Assembly: GCA_963840545.1 (NCBI GenBank)
Contig: CAWIZE010000015.1
Coordinates: 58,652 to 122,651, forward strand
DNA length: 64,000 bases
Origin: JAKAWQ01 sp963840545
GTDB lineage: Bacteria; Pseudomonadota; Alphaproteobacteria; Acetobacterales; Acetobacteraceae
Direction of reading: 5' to 3'
The notes under the pieces are model-generated. The model was not told where the DNA came from. It did not search any database and saw only the letters and a list, made by a program, of their open reading frames with translations. Position numbers and translations under genes: made by a program. Shown here one piece after another: positions 34,286 to 42,150 of the stretch; position 1 is the stretch's first letter; every line of letters begins with the position of its first letter.

Positions 34286-34309
34286 CGCTGTATCCAATAC
34301 GATATAGCG
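34286..34309. promoter_or_regulatory. Mo-box-like operator 2
   Basis: CGCTGTAT, an 8-base spacer, ATATAGCG, identical to operator 1 at 21 of 24 positions including both arms. It begins 17 bases upstream of the DUF2325 GTG, where binding would block transcription or initiation. Confidence 0.65.
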
Positions 34310-34429
34310 ATGATGTCGGCTCCGGCGCGGTTTGCCAAGCCCGTTCGTGCACCCATCCTGCATCCATTGGGCGGCCACGGACGTTTGGTGAAGGAAGCGT
34401 GAGATTTCGGGGCACCAAGGAGGCTCGTC

Positions 34430-35167
34430 ATGACGCGACATCCCATCCGCCGTTGCGGCCTTGCCATTGCCATGCTGGCCGCTTCGTTCGCTTTTGGCCT
34501 CCTATCCTCGCCGGCGCACGCCCAAGATCCGGCGCACGCCCAAGATCCGGCGGGCGCCCTCCCGCCGCCTTCGGTGGACGTGCCGCCGGGCGGCCCCGGC
34601 CTGCAGACCGCCATCTTCTCCGGCGGCTGCTTCTGGGGGGTGCAAGGCGTCTTCCAGCATGTCCCGGGGGTGACCCAGGCGCTCTCCGGATACACCGGGG
34701 GCCATCTCGCCGATCCCAGCTATGAACAGGTGAGCTCAGGCACCACGGGCCACGCGGAATCGGTGCGCGTGACCTTCGACCCGCGGCGCGTGACGTACGG
34801 CAAGCTGCTGCAGATCTTCTTCTCGGTCGCTCTCGATCCGACCGAAATCGGCCATCAGGGCCCGGACTGGGGATCGCAGTACCGCTCGGAGCTGTTCGTG
34901 GAGGGGCCGGCGCAGGCGCGTGTGGCGCGTGCCTATATCGCGCAGCTCGAGGCCGCGCATGTGTTCGACCGTCCTATCGCCACCCGCGTCGACCCGGCCG
35001 GCCCGTTCTATCCGGCCGAGGGGTATCATCAGAATTTCCTCGTCGACAATCCGGACAACCTGTACATCGTAATCAACGACATGCCGAAGATCGCGGCGCT
35101 GAAGCGCCTCTTCCCCGGGAACTGGCAGGCCGACCCGGTGCTGGTGGATAAGGGATCGCGAAGCTGA
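34430..35167 (+). CDS. msrA: Peptide-methionine (S)-S-oxide reductase, exported
   Basis: A 245-residue MsrA. A signal peptide occupies residues 1-32 (RRCGLAIAMLAASFAFGLLSSPAHA), so it acts in the periplasm on oxidised proteins. The catalytic cysteine is C67 in FSGGCFWGVQGVF. Further motifs are GYTGGHLADPSYEQVSSGTTGHAE and YHQNFL. The mature N-terminus contains a 15-bp tandem duplication (AHAQDP twice). An AAGGAGG site lies seven bases before the ATG. No msrB domain or gene is attached. Confidence 0.93.
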   Translation: MTRHPIRRCGLAIAMLAASFAFGLLSSPAHAQDPAHAQDPAGALPPPSVDVPPGGPGLQTAIFSGGCFWGVQGVFQHVPGVTQALSGYTGGHLADPSYEQVSSGTTGHAESVRVTFDPRRVTYGKLLQIFFSVALDPTEIGHQGPDWGSQYRSELFVEGPAQARVARAYIAQLEAAHVFDRPIATRVDPAGPFYPAEGYHQNFLVDNPDNLYIVINDMPKIAALKRLFPGNWQADPVLVDKGSRS

Positions 35168-35177
35168 GCGCGGCGAC

Positions 35178-36062
35178 TTACGATGCTTCCTCGCCGGCGC
35201 GCAGGAACCGCTCGAAGGCCGCCTGGTAATCGGGGTGCCAGCGGGAGAGCGCGGGGCGGTTCTCGATGATGTCCCGCGCTGACCAGAGGATGCGGCGCTC
35301 GTCGGTCGCGCGGGTCACTTCGTTGTCGGGGCAAAGGATGTAGAAATCGCTGCCCTCCGCTCCCCTTGGCGCCATGCCGAATATCAGCCTGTCCACGACC
35401 TGGTCCGGCATCCAGGCGCCCGGCGGCTTCCCGGCCCGATCGCCGCGCGTCATGCCGGTGAAGGTCGACCCCGGGATCAGCAGGTGCGCGGTGATCCTGG
35501 CCCCTTCGACGTTGCGCAGGCTGTGCGCCAGCGCCTCGGTCAGCACTTTCACACCGGCCTTGCTGACATTGTAGGCGGTGTCTCCGGGCGGGCAGGTGAT
35601 GCCCTGCTTGGAGCCGGTGTTGACGATCGCGCACGGCGTGCCTTGCGCCAGCATCGGCGGGGTGAAGACCTGGAGCCCGTTGATCACGCCCCAGAGATTG
35701 ACCTCGAGCACGCGCCGCCAGCGCTCGATATGATCCCACGGCCCTCCGCCCGGCGCGGTGCCGGCATTGTTCATCAGCACCCCCACCTCGCCGAAGGCGG
35801 CATAGGCGGCGTCCTTGAGGGCCTGCACCTCCTCCAGGCGGCTGACATCGGTGGGAACGGCGAGGACCGAGGCCGCGCCCGCCGGCGCGGCGGCGGCGAT
35901 GTCCGCGGCGGCGCGACCAAGGGCCTCGCCGGGCAGGTCCGCGAGGCAGAGCCTGAGGCCCATGGCGGCGAAGCGGCGGGCCGCCGCGAAGCCGATTCCG
36001 CTCGCCGCACCGGTGACGACCGCGACGCGGCCGGCGGTGAGGGCAGGATGATGGTTCGTCAT
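35178..36062 (-). CDS. Short-chain dehydrogenase/reductase
   Basis: A 294-residue SDR: GRVAVVTGAASGIGFAAAR, LMNNAGTAPGGGPWD, and the catalytic YNVSK. The final 90 residues are longer than in minimal SDRs (RILWSARDIIENRPALSRWHPDYQAAFERFL), a pattern found in SDRs annotated for alcohols and steroid-like substrates. The start was set at the ATG with a GAGGA site seven bases away. It is transcribed divergently from the third aldehyde dehydrogenase; an alcohol-to-acid route shared by both is possible but not shown. Confidence 0.82.
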   Translation of the reverse strand: MTNHHPALTAGRVAVVTGAASGIGFAAARRFAAMGLRLCLADLPGEALGRAAADIAAAAPAGAASVLAVPTDVSRLEEVQALKDAAYAAFGEVGVLMNNAGTAPGGGPWDHIERWRRVLEVNLWGVINGLQVFTPPMLAQGTPCAIVNTGSKQGITCPPGDTAYNVSKAGVKVLTEALAHSLRNVEGARITAHLLIPGSTFTGMTRGDRAGKPPGAWMPDQVVDRLIFGMAPRGAEGSDFYILCPDNEVTRATDERRILWSARDIIENRPALSRWHPDYQAAFERFLRAGEEAS

Positions 36063-36210
36063 GCGCATTCCTCGTCCGGAGCAGGGGAGGCTGTCAAAGG
36101 GCGGCTTCACGAGCCGTCATATCCATGTGACTATAGCGCAGGCGAGCGAGCCCGCATGGCGCCCGCCCGGTGTAGTCACGCAATCGGAATCCGCCGAGAG
36201 GGAACAGCCT

Positions 36211-37641
36211 ATGCAGCACGCGCAAGAGCATCACGTGGACGGCGCCTGGGTGACGCCCCTGGAGCCGATCCTGCTCGATGTGATCGATCCTTCCACCGAG
36301 GAGCCGTTCGCGCATATCGCGGTCGGCGGGCCCGCGGACGTGGATCGTGCGGTGGCGGCGGCGAAGGCCGCCTTCCCCGCCTTCGCGCGCACCACGCGCC
36401 AGGAGCGGCTCGAGCTGCTGCGCACGATCTTGCGCGAATACGAGAAGCGGCGCGAGGACATTGCGGACATCCTCTCGCGCGAGATGGGCGCGCCGCTCAA
36501 ATTCGCCTATGAGCGCCAGTCGGCCACCGGGACCAATCATCTCACCCGGATGATCCAGGTGCTGGAGGACTATCCGTTCGAGGCGCTCGAGGGCTCGACG
36601 ATGATCGTGCGCGAGCCGATCGGCGTGGTCGGGCTCATCACGCCCTGGAACTGGCCGATCAACCAGATCGTCTGCAAGGTCGCCCCGGCGCTCGCGGCCG
36701 GCTGCACGATGGTCCTCAAGCCCTCCGAGATCGCGCCGCTGAACGCCGTCATCTGGTCGGAGGTGATGCATGCGGCCGGCGTGCCGAAGGGCGTCTACAA
36801 CATGGTCCAGGGCGAGGGCGCGGTGGTGGGCGAGGCGATGTCGGCGCATCCCGATATCGACATGATGTCCTTCACCGGTTCGACGCGGGCGGGCGTCCGC
36901 GTGGCGGGGGCGGCCGCGGCGACGGTCAAGCGCGTGGCCCAGGAGCTCGGCGGCAAGTCGGCGAATATCCTGCTGCCGGACGCCGATTTGCGGGCGGCGG
37001 TGACCTCGGGCGTGCTCGGCATGATGGGCAATAGCGGCCAGTCGTGCAGCGCGCCGACGCGGATGTTCGTCCCGGCCGACCGCCAGGACGAGGTCAAGGC
37101 GATCGCCAGGGCGGCGGCGGCGAGCCTCGTGGTCGGCGATGTCCGCGACCCGCGCACCAATCTCGGGCCGGTGGTGAGCGAGGTCCAGTTCAACAAGGTT
37201 CAGCGCCTGATCCAGGCCGGGATCGACGAGGGCGCCGAGCTCGTCGCCGGCGGTCCCGGGCGACCGGAACAACTGAACCGGGGCTATTTCGTGCGGCCGA
37301 CGGTGTTCGCCAATGTCCGCAACGACATGACGATCGCGCGGGAAGAAATCTTCGGCCCGGTTCTCACCATCCTGCCCTATCGCGACGAGGCCGAGGTGAT
37401 CCGGCTGGCCAACGACACGGTCTATGGCCTCGCGGCCTATGTCCAGTCGGCCGACATCACCCATGCCCGCAGGGTCGCGGCCGAGATGCGCGCCGGCAAT
37501 GTTCATCTCAACTATCCCGCCGGCGACAACGCGGCACCCTTCGGCGGCTACAAGCAGTCCGGCAATGGCCGCGAATACGGCAAATGGGGCCTCGACGAGT
37601 TCCTCGAGGTCAAGGCGGTCATCGGCTATCAGGCGGCTTAG
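36211..37641 (+). CDS. NAD-dependent aldehyde dehydrogenase (third)
   Basis: A 476-residue aldehyde dehydrogenase: LITPWNWPINQIVCKVAPAL, FTGSTRAGVRVA, VAQELGGKSANILLPDADL, catalytic cysteine in NSGQSCSAPTRMFVP, and GGYKQSGNGREYGKWGLDEFLEVKAV. The NWPINQ and NSGQSC variants mark a subgroup distinct from the other two aldehyde dehydrogenases here, commonly annotated as succinate-semialdehyde- or gamma-aminobutyraldehyde-like. A GAGGGA site precedes the ATG. It faces an SDR gene across a 148-base promoter region and is followed convergently by two aldo-keto reductases. Confidence 0.88.
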   Translation: MQHAQEHHVDGAWVTPLEPILLDVIDPSTEEPFAHIAVGGPADVDRAVAAAKAAFPAFARTTRQERLELLRTILREYEKRREDIADILSREMGAPLKFAYERQSATGTNHLTRMIQVLEDYPFEALEGSTMIVREPIGVVGLITPWNWPINQIVCKVAPALAAGCTMVLKPSEIAPLNAVIWSEVMHAAGVPKGVYNMVQGEGAVVGEAMSAHPDIDMMSFTGSTRAGVRVAGAAAATVKRVAQELGGKSANILLPDADLRAAVTSGVLGMMGNSGQSCSAPTRMFVPADRQDEVKAIARAAAASLVVGDVRDPRTNLGPVVSEVQFNKVQRLIQAGIDEGAELVAGGPGRPEQLNRGYFVRPTVFANVRNDMTIAREEIFGPVLTILPYRDEAEVIRLANDTVYGLAAYVQSADITHARRVAAEMRAGNVHLNYPAGDNAAPFGGYKQSGNGREYGKWGLDEFLEVKAVIGYQAA

Positions 37642-37654
37642 AGCGGATCCGGCT

Positions 37655-38680
37655 TTATTCGGCGAGGGTTCGGTTGGCGCCCTGGCGCGCGATCATCCAG
37701 CCGGGATATTCCGCCGGCAGCGCGCTCACGCGATCGAGCCGCGCGAGCTCCGCGGCACTGAGCGTGATCTCGGTGGCGGCAAGATTGTCGTCGAGCTGCT
37801 CGCTCGTCCGCGCGCCGATGATCACGGACATCACGAAGGGCCGCTGAAGAACCCAGGCGAGTGCGACGCGCGCGACCGAGACGCCGCGAGCATCGGCAAT
37901 CTCGCGCATCGCATCGACGCACGCGAAGGCGCGCTCCTTGTCGACGGGCGGGAAATCGAACGACACGCGGCGGGCGCCCTCCGGCCCGCTGCCGTCGCGG
38001 TTGTATTTGCCGGAGAGCAGGCCGCCGGCGAGCGGGCTCCAGACCATCAGCCCGATTTTCTCCGCCGTGATCATGGGCACGATCTCACGCTCGAGGTCGC
38101 GCCCGGCGATGGTGTAGTAGGCCTGAAGCGTGGAGAGCCGTGTCCAGCCATGCATCTCGGCGACGCCGAGCGCCTTCATGATCGTCCAGGCGGACCAGTT
38201 GGAGACGCCGACATAGCGGACATGGCCCTGGCGCACGAGGTCGTCGAGCGCGCGGACGGTCTCCTCGATCGGGGTGAGCGGATCGAGCCCGTGGATCTGG
38301 TAGAGGTCGATATAGTCCGTGCCGAGCCGCCGCAAGCTGGCCCTGACGCCATCCATGATGTGGCCGCGCGACGCGCCGCGGTCGTTAGGTCCGGGGCCGA
38401 CCTGGCCGAACACCTTCGTCGCCAGCACCACGTCCGAGCGCTGGCGCCCGGAGTTGACGATCGCGCGGCCGGTGATTTCCTCGGACAGGCCCTCGGAATA
38501 GACGTCGGCTGTGTCGATGAAGTTGACGCCCGCATCGAGCGAACGCGCGACGATGCGGTCGGCGACCGATTGGTCGGGGGAACCGATCGCGGTGAAGAGG
38601 CCGCGGCCGCCGAATGTCATTGCGCCGAGGCAGATTTCGGACACCAGGATGCCGGTGCCGCCGAGTTTCCTGTAGCGCAT
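37655..38680 (-). CDS. Aldo/keto reductase (first)
   Basis: A 341-residue AKR of the YajO/Tas-like bacterial group. Tyrosine and aspartate of the catalytic tetrad are in FIDTADVYSEGLSEE, the lysine in VVLATKVFG, the histidine in YQIHGLDPLTP. C-terminal NADPH-binding SVIIGARTSEQLDDNLAA is present. The start MRYRKLGGTGILVSEICLG was chosen. The second AKR lies 53 bases upstream on the same strand and both have about 35-40% visible similarity, suggesting an old tandem duplication. Confidence 0.86.
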   Translation of the reverse strand: MRYRKLGGTGILVSEICLGAMTFGGRGLFTAIGSPDQSVADRIVARSLDAGVNFIDTADVYSEGLSEEITGRAIVNSGRQRSDVVLATKVFGQVGPGPNDRGASRGHIMDGVRASLRRLGTDYIDLYQIHGLDPLTPIEETVRALDDLVRQGHVRYVGVSNWSAWTIMKALGVAEMHGWTRLSTLQAYYTIAGRDLEREIVPMITAEKIGLMVWSPLAGGLLSGKYNRDGSGPEGARRVSFDFPPVDKERAFACVDAMREIADARGVSVARVALAWVLQRPFVMSVIIGARTSEQLDDNLAATEITLSAAELARLDRVSALPAEYPGWMIARQGANRTLAE

Positions 38681-38733
38681 GCGCTCACCCACCGTGCAAG
38701 AGGGAAAAATCCGTTCAACAGGCGCATCGGCGG

Positions 38734-39729
38734 CTAACGGTCGGCGTCGACCGCCCGCCAGCCATGGGTGATCTCGTCGAGCCTGGCTTTGAGATCCTCC
38801 GGCAGCGCTCCCTGCTCGGCGGCGGCGAGCGTGTCGGCGAGCTGCTCGGGCCGGCTGGCGCCGATGATCGGCGCGGTGATCGCCGGGTTGGACAGGACCC
38901 AGCGCAGCGCCATCGTGGTCATCGCCATGCCCGCCTCAGTGGCCACCGTGCGCAGGGCTTCGATGGTTTCGAACTCCTGCTCGTGCCAGTAGCGTTCCTG
39001 GTATCGCGGGCCGGCATTGGCCAGCTGGAAGCGTGAGCCCGCCGGCGGCGGGGCCTGCCGGTCGTGCTTGCCGGTGAGCAGCCCGCCCGCCAGCGGGTTG
39101 TAGGGGATGACCGCGATCGCCTCCTCGGCGCAGAGCGCCAGGAGGTCGCGCTCGAAGCTGCGGAACAGCAGGTTGTATCGCGGCTGGACGGACTCGATGC
39201 GGACGATGTTCCTGACCTCGCTGCGGCCGAGGGCGCGCGCGAGCTTGTAGGCGGGCCAGTTGGAAACGCCCACGTACCGCGCCTTGCCCGCGCGCGTCAC
39301 CGCATCCAACGCCTCCAGCGCCTCGTCGATCGGCGTGAGCGGATCGTATCGGTGAAGCTGGTAGAGATCGATGCAATCGGTTCCGAGGCGCCGGAGCGAG
39401 CCGTCGATCGCCTCGAGGATGTGCTTGCGTGACATGCCCTGGTCCCAGGGCTTGGGACCGGTCTGGCCGGCGCATTTGGTTGCCAGGATGAACTGGTGGC
39501 GCCTGCCCTTGAGCCAGCGCCCGACGATCTCCTCGGTGCGGCCGGCAGTGCCGGGGCCTCCGCCCAACGGATAAACGTCAGCGGCATCGAGGAAATCGAT
39601 CCCGCCCGCCGCGGCGGCGTCCAGGATCGCGCGGCTCTCTGCCTCGTCGCATTGCAGGCCGAAGGTCATCGTGCCGAGGCAGAGTTTGGAAACCTTGAGG
39701 CCGGTGCGGCCGAATTTCGTATATTGCAT
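38734..39729 (-). CDS. Aldo/keto reductase (second)
   Basis: A 331-residue AKR: LGTMTFGLQCDE, FLDAADVYPLGGGPGTAGRTEE (catalytic Asp and Tyr), FILATKCAGQTGPKPWD (Lys), YQLHRYDPLTP (His), and PIIGASRPEQLADTLAA at the nucleotide-binding end. It is the first gene of the two-AKR unit. Such enzymes reduce aldehydes or ketones with NADPH, and here they lie among three aldehyde dehydrogenases, so the region as a whole looks devoted to aldehyde handling. The physiological substrate cannot be stated. Confidence 0.86.
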   Translation of the reverse strand: MQYTKFGRTGLKVSKLCLGTMTFGLQCDEAESRAILDAAAAGGIDFLDAADVYPLGGGPGTAGRTEEIVGRWLKGRRHQFILATKCAGQTGPKPWDQGMSRKHILEAIDGSLRRLGTDCIDLYQLHRYDPLTPIDEALEALDAVTRAGKARYVGVSNWPAYKLARALGRSEVRNIVRIESVQPRYNLLFRSFERDLLALCAEEAIAVIPYNPLAGGLLTGKHDRQAPPPAGSRFQLANAGPRYQERYWHEQEFETIEALRTVATEAGMAMTTMALRWVLSNPAITAPIIGASRPEQLADTLAAAEQGALPEDLKARLDEITHGWRAVDADR

Positions 39730-39969
39730 GGTCTGGCTCAGACATCCTCACGATGAAGGGCGGGCGTGCCCGCGGGCACGCCGGCGCGCAAAGCATGATA
39801 TGGATACCGCGGGCGCGATGTCCAGGCGAGCATGGCGCCCCGAGTGTCGTTCCCTGTGGCGCATCGGTGGCGCCAGGACGCTCGCCGCTTGCAAGATCGG
39901 GCTGTGACCCGAGCCCCTGAAACGCCTCCAATTTTAGGTCGAGTCCGCAACCCTGGAAGGGGGACGGAC

Positions 39970-40368
39970 ATGAAGAAGAGCCGGTTCACCGAGGAGCAGA
40001 TCATTGGGATCCTGCGGCAGCAGGAGGCGGGGCTGAAGACGGTGGATGTGTGTCGAGAGCACGGGGTCTCGCCGCCGACATTCTACGCGGAGCGCGGTTT
40101 GCTGGTCGATTGTCTCGCCCGCAACCCACTGCTCGGCGACCTCATTCCCGGAACCGGCGGCGTGCGAAAGCTGCGCTTGGCCTTGGCGGGACGCGGCAAG
40201 CGGGGCGGCGCGCGGGTGGTCTATTACGACCACAGCGACGCCATGCCGATCTTCGCCCTAACCGCCTACGCCAAGAACGAACGGGCTGACATCAGCCAGG
40301 CCGACCGCAACGATTTTCGCCACCTGACCGCGCTGCCGGTCGAGCGTTACGCGAGGAGATCACGATGA
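39970..40368 (+). CDS. Fusion of an IS3 transposase OrfA N-terminus to a RelE/HigB-type toxin
   Basis: Residues 1-39 (MKKSRFTEEQIIGILRQQ, then VDVCREHGVSPPTFYA) are the start of an IS3-family OrfA helix-turn-helix. From about residue 41 the frame is a RelE/HigB-like toxin: LLVDCLARNPLLGDLIPGTGG, VRKLRLALAGRGKRGGARVVYY and ALTAYAKNERADISQADR. The toxin's own first ~30 residues are missing, so the joint near base 40089 looks like an insertion/deletion. Whether the hybrid retains RNase activity is unknown. It overlaps the antitoxin gene by ATGA, the normal toxin-first HigBA order. Confidence 0.75.
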   Translation: MKKSRFTEEQIIGILRQQEAGLKTVDVCREHGVSPPTFYAERGLLVDCLARNPLLGDLIPGTGGVRKLRLALAGRGKRGGARVVYYDHSDAMPIFALTAYAKNERADISQADRNDFRHLTALPVERYARRSR

Positions 40369-40718
40369 CGAGCAAGGTTGCCGACAGCATCCGGCGCGGG
40401 CTTGAGGAGGCGCTGGCCTATGCCTCCGGCACGCCTGCCGCCAGGCGCTACGGTGTCCACATCCCCGAGGACATCGATGTAAAGCTGATCCGGGCCAAGC
40501 TGGACATGACCCAGGAGGAATTCGCCGACCGCTTCGGGTTCAGCATCAACACCTTGCGCCATTGGGAGCAGGGCCGCCGTGTCCCCGAGGGTCCGACCCG
40601 CGCCTATCTCCTTGTCATCGACCGCAATCCCAAGGCGGTTCAGAAGGCGCTGAGGGCGGAGCAGCCCAAGGTTCCGGCGATGCGGAGCATCGCTGGAATG
40701 GCTGCGGAGGGGGCATGA
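40365..40718 (+). CDS. HigA-type antitoxin, XRE helix-turn-helix
   Basis: A 117-residue antitoxin. The XRE domain VKLIRAKLDMTQEEFADRFGFSINTLRHWEQGRRVPEGP (in part: LDMTQEEFADRFGFSINTLR) lies at residues 42-80, after an N-terminal arm that would bind the toxin. It overlaps the toxin stop and, at its own end, the recombinase start (both ATGA), so three genes are translationally linked. It would repress its own operon and neutralise the toxin half of the upstream fusion. Confidence 0.85.
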   Translation: MTSKVADSIRRGLEEALAYASGTPAARRYGVHIPEDIDVKLIRAKLDMTQEEFADRFGFSINTLRHWEQGRRVPEGPTRAYLLVIDRNPKAVQKALRAEQPKVPAMRSIAGMAAEGA

Positions 40719-41463
40719 CGAGCGGAGTCCCCCTTCGCGCCGCCCTCTATCTGCGCGTTTCGACCGCGCGGCAGGCCGAGCATGACGTGTCGATCCCGGA
40801 TCAGCGCAGGCAATGCGAAAGCTATTGCGCTTCGCGCCGCTGCCAGCTCGTCGAGACCTATGTGGAACCCGGCGCGTCAGCCACGAATGACCGCCGCCCG
40901 GAGTTCCAGAAGATGACGGCGGCGGGCACGGCCGGGCCCGCCGCCTTTGACGTGGTAATCGTCCATTCCTTCAGCCGATTCTTCCGCGACCATTTCGAAC
41001 TGGAGTTCTCTGTCCGCAAGCTGGCCAAGAACGGCGTACGCCTCGTCGCCATGACCCAGGAGCTGGGCAATGATCCCATGCACATCATGATGCGCCAGAT
41101 TGTCGCGCTTCTCATCAAGATCGTCGCGCTACAGACGAGTCGCTCAAGGAGCGCATCGCCGAACTGCGAGCGCTGAAATCCCAGGCCCAGGTGGACGTCG
41201 AACGCGCAACCATCGCGTTGGATGCGGTCGGCGGAGAGAGCGCTCCGGCCAAGCTGCGCACGTTTGCGGACACGGCGCGCCAAAGGCTACGCGGACCTGA
41301 CGGCGGTTATCGTCGTGATCACCTCCGCGCGCTGGCCCAGCGGGTGGAGGTAGCGGATGGCGAAGTCAGGACCATGGGATCGCGGGGAAATCTACTGCGC
41401 ACGCTGGCCGCCGCAGGCGGCGTAAAATCGGCGGCTGGCGGAGCGCCCAGCTTTGTTCCGAGT
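40715..41463 (+). pseudogene. Serine recombinase (resolvase family) with internal deletion
   Basis: The catalytic N-terminal domain is intact to about residue 130: RAALYLRVSTARQAEHDVSI with the nucleophilic serine, FDVVIVHSFSRFFRD and VAMTQELGNDPMHIMMRQI. The frame then changes and stops at 41176. The C-terminal coiled coil resumes at 41131 in another frame (KERIAELRALKSQAQVDVERA, then GGYRRDHLRALAQRVEVADGEVR) and reaches SFVPSWR exactly at the tRNA-Ser 3' end. The recombinase zinc-ribbon/DNA-binding middle is missing, so the gene is dead. It probably once moved the element carrying the toxin-antitoxin pair. Confidence 0.8.
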
Positions 41464-41556
41464 TGGCGGAGGGAGGGGGATTCGAACCCCCGGTACATCT
41501 TTACGATGTACAACGGTTTAGCAAACCGCCGCCTTCAGCCGCTCGGCCATCCCTCC
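41464..41556 (-). tRNA. tRNA-Ser (GCT anticodon)
   Basis: The 93-base gene ends with an encoded CCA. Acceptor stem GGAGGGA/TCCCTCC, D-arm ggccgagcggctgaaggc, anticodon loop TTGCTAA giving GCT, a long variable arm (gtacatc/gatgtac) as expected for serine, and T-arm GGGGG-TTCGAAT-CCCCC all fold. It reads AGC/AGU codons. The broken serine recombinase ends at its 3' terminus, marking this tRNA as an old integration site. Confidence 0.95.
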
Positions 41557-41732
41557 GTTCCGGCAAGCCAATCTCGGACCTCCGCCCAGCGAACCTCCGG
41601 GCGCTTCGCACCGCCCGCGCCAAGGTTCCCCGGAACGATCACCATGGACCATCGCCGGCGATCGTTCCCGGCCGCGAATTTCCGCGTGCGGAGACTAGGG
41701 ATCAGCGCCACGCCGGTCAACGCGCCCGCTTT

Positions 41733-42134
41733 CTACCCCCGCTCCACAAGCTCGATCTTGTAGCCGTCGGGGTCTTCGACAAAGGCGATCACCGTCGTGC
41801 CGAACTTCACCGGACCTGGCTCGCGCGTGATCTTCGCCCCGGCCGTGCGCAGCTTCGCGCAGGTGGCCGCGACATCGGGGACGCCCACCGCGAGATGCCC
41901 GAACCCCGTGCCAAGTTCGTAGCCGTCGTCCTTGCCCCAGTTGTAGGTAAGCTCCAGAACGCTGGTGTCCGCCTCGTCTGCGTAGCCGACAAAGGCCAGC
42001 GTATACTTGCCATCCGGCACCTCGCGCCGACGCAATTCCTTCATCCCGAGCAGCTTGGTGTAGAAGTTCACGCTCGCGTCCAGATCCTTGACCCGGATCA
42101 TCGTGTGCAACAGCCGCTGTTCGCCTGTGCTCAT
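41733..42134 (-). CDS. gloA: Lactoylglutathione lyase (glyoxalase I)
   Basis: A 133-residue vicinal-oxygen-chelate enzyme converting the methylglyoxal-glutathione hemithioacetal to S-lactoylglutathione. It shows LLHTMIRVKDLDASVNFY (metal His), the glutamate in SVLELTYNWG, FGHLAVGVPDV (His) and the C-terminal DPDGYKIELVERG glutamate, i.e. all four metal ligands. Length is standard (135 in E. coli). It lies 16 bases after lpxI on the same strand and may share its transcript. Confidence 0.94.
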   Translation of the reverse strand: MSTGEQRLLHTMIRVKDLDASVNFYTKLLGMKELRRREVPDGKYTLAFVGYADEADTSVLELTYNWGKDDGYELGTGFGHLAVGVPDVAATCAKLRTAGAKITREPGPVKFGTTVIAFVEDPDGYKIELVERG

Positions 42135-42150
42135 TCGCGCCCTCCTTGCG

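Noticed and set aside
36130..36145. ctatagcg near the SDR/aldehyde dehydrogenase divergent promoter as a third Mo-box
   Set aside because: Only one half-site with an imperfect match and no palindromic partner.
41463..41763. Continuation of the recombinase-like frame through the tRNA
   Set aside because: The apparent residues GDSNPRY are the tRNA-Ser sequence read in frame, a common artefact.
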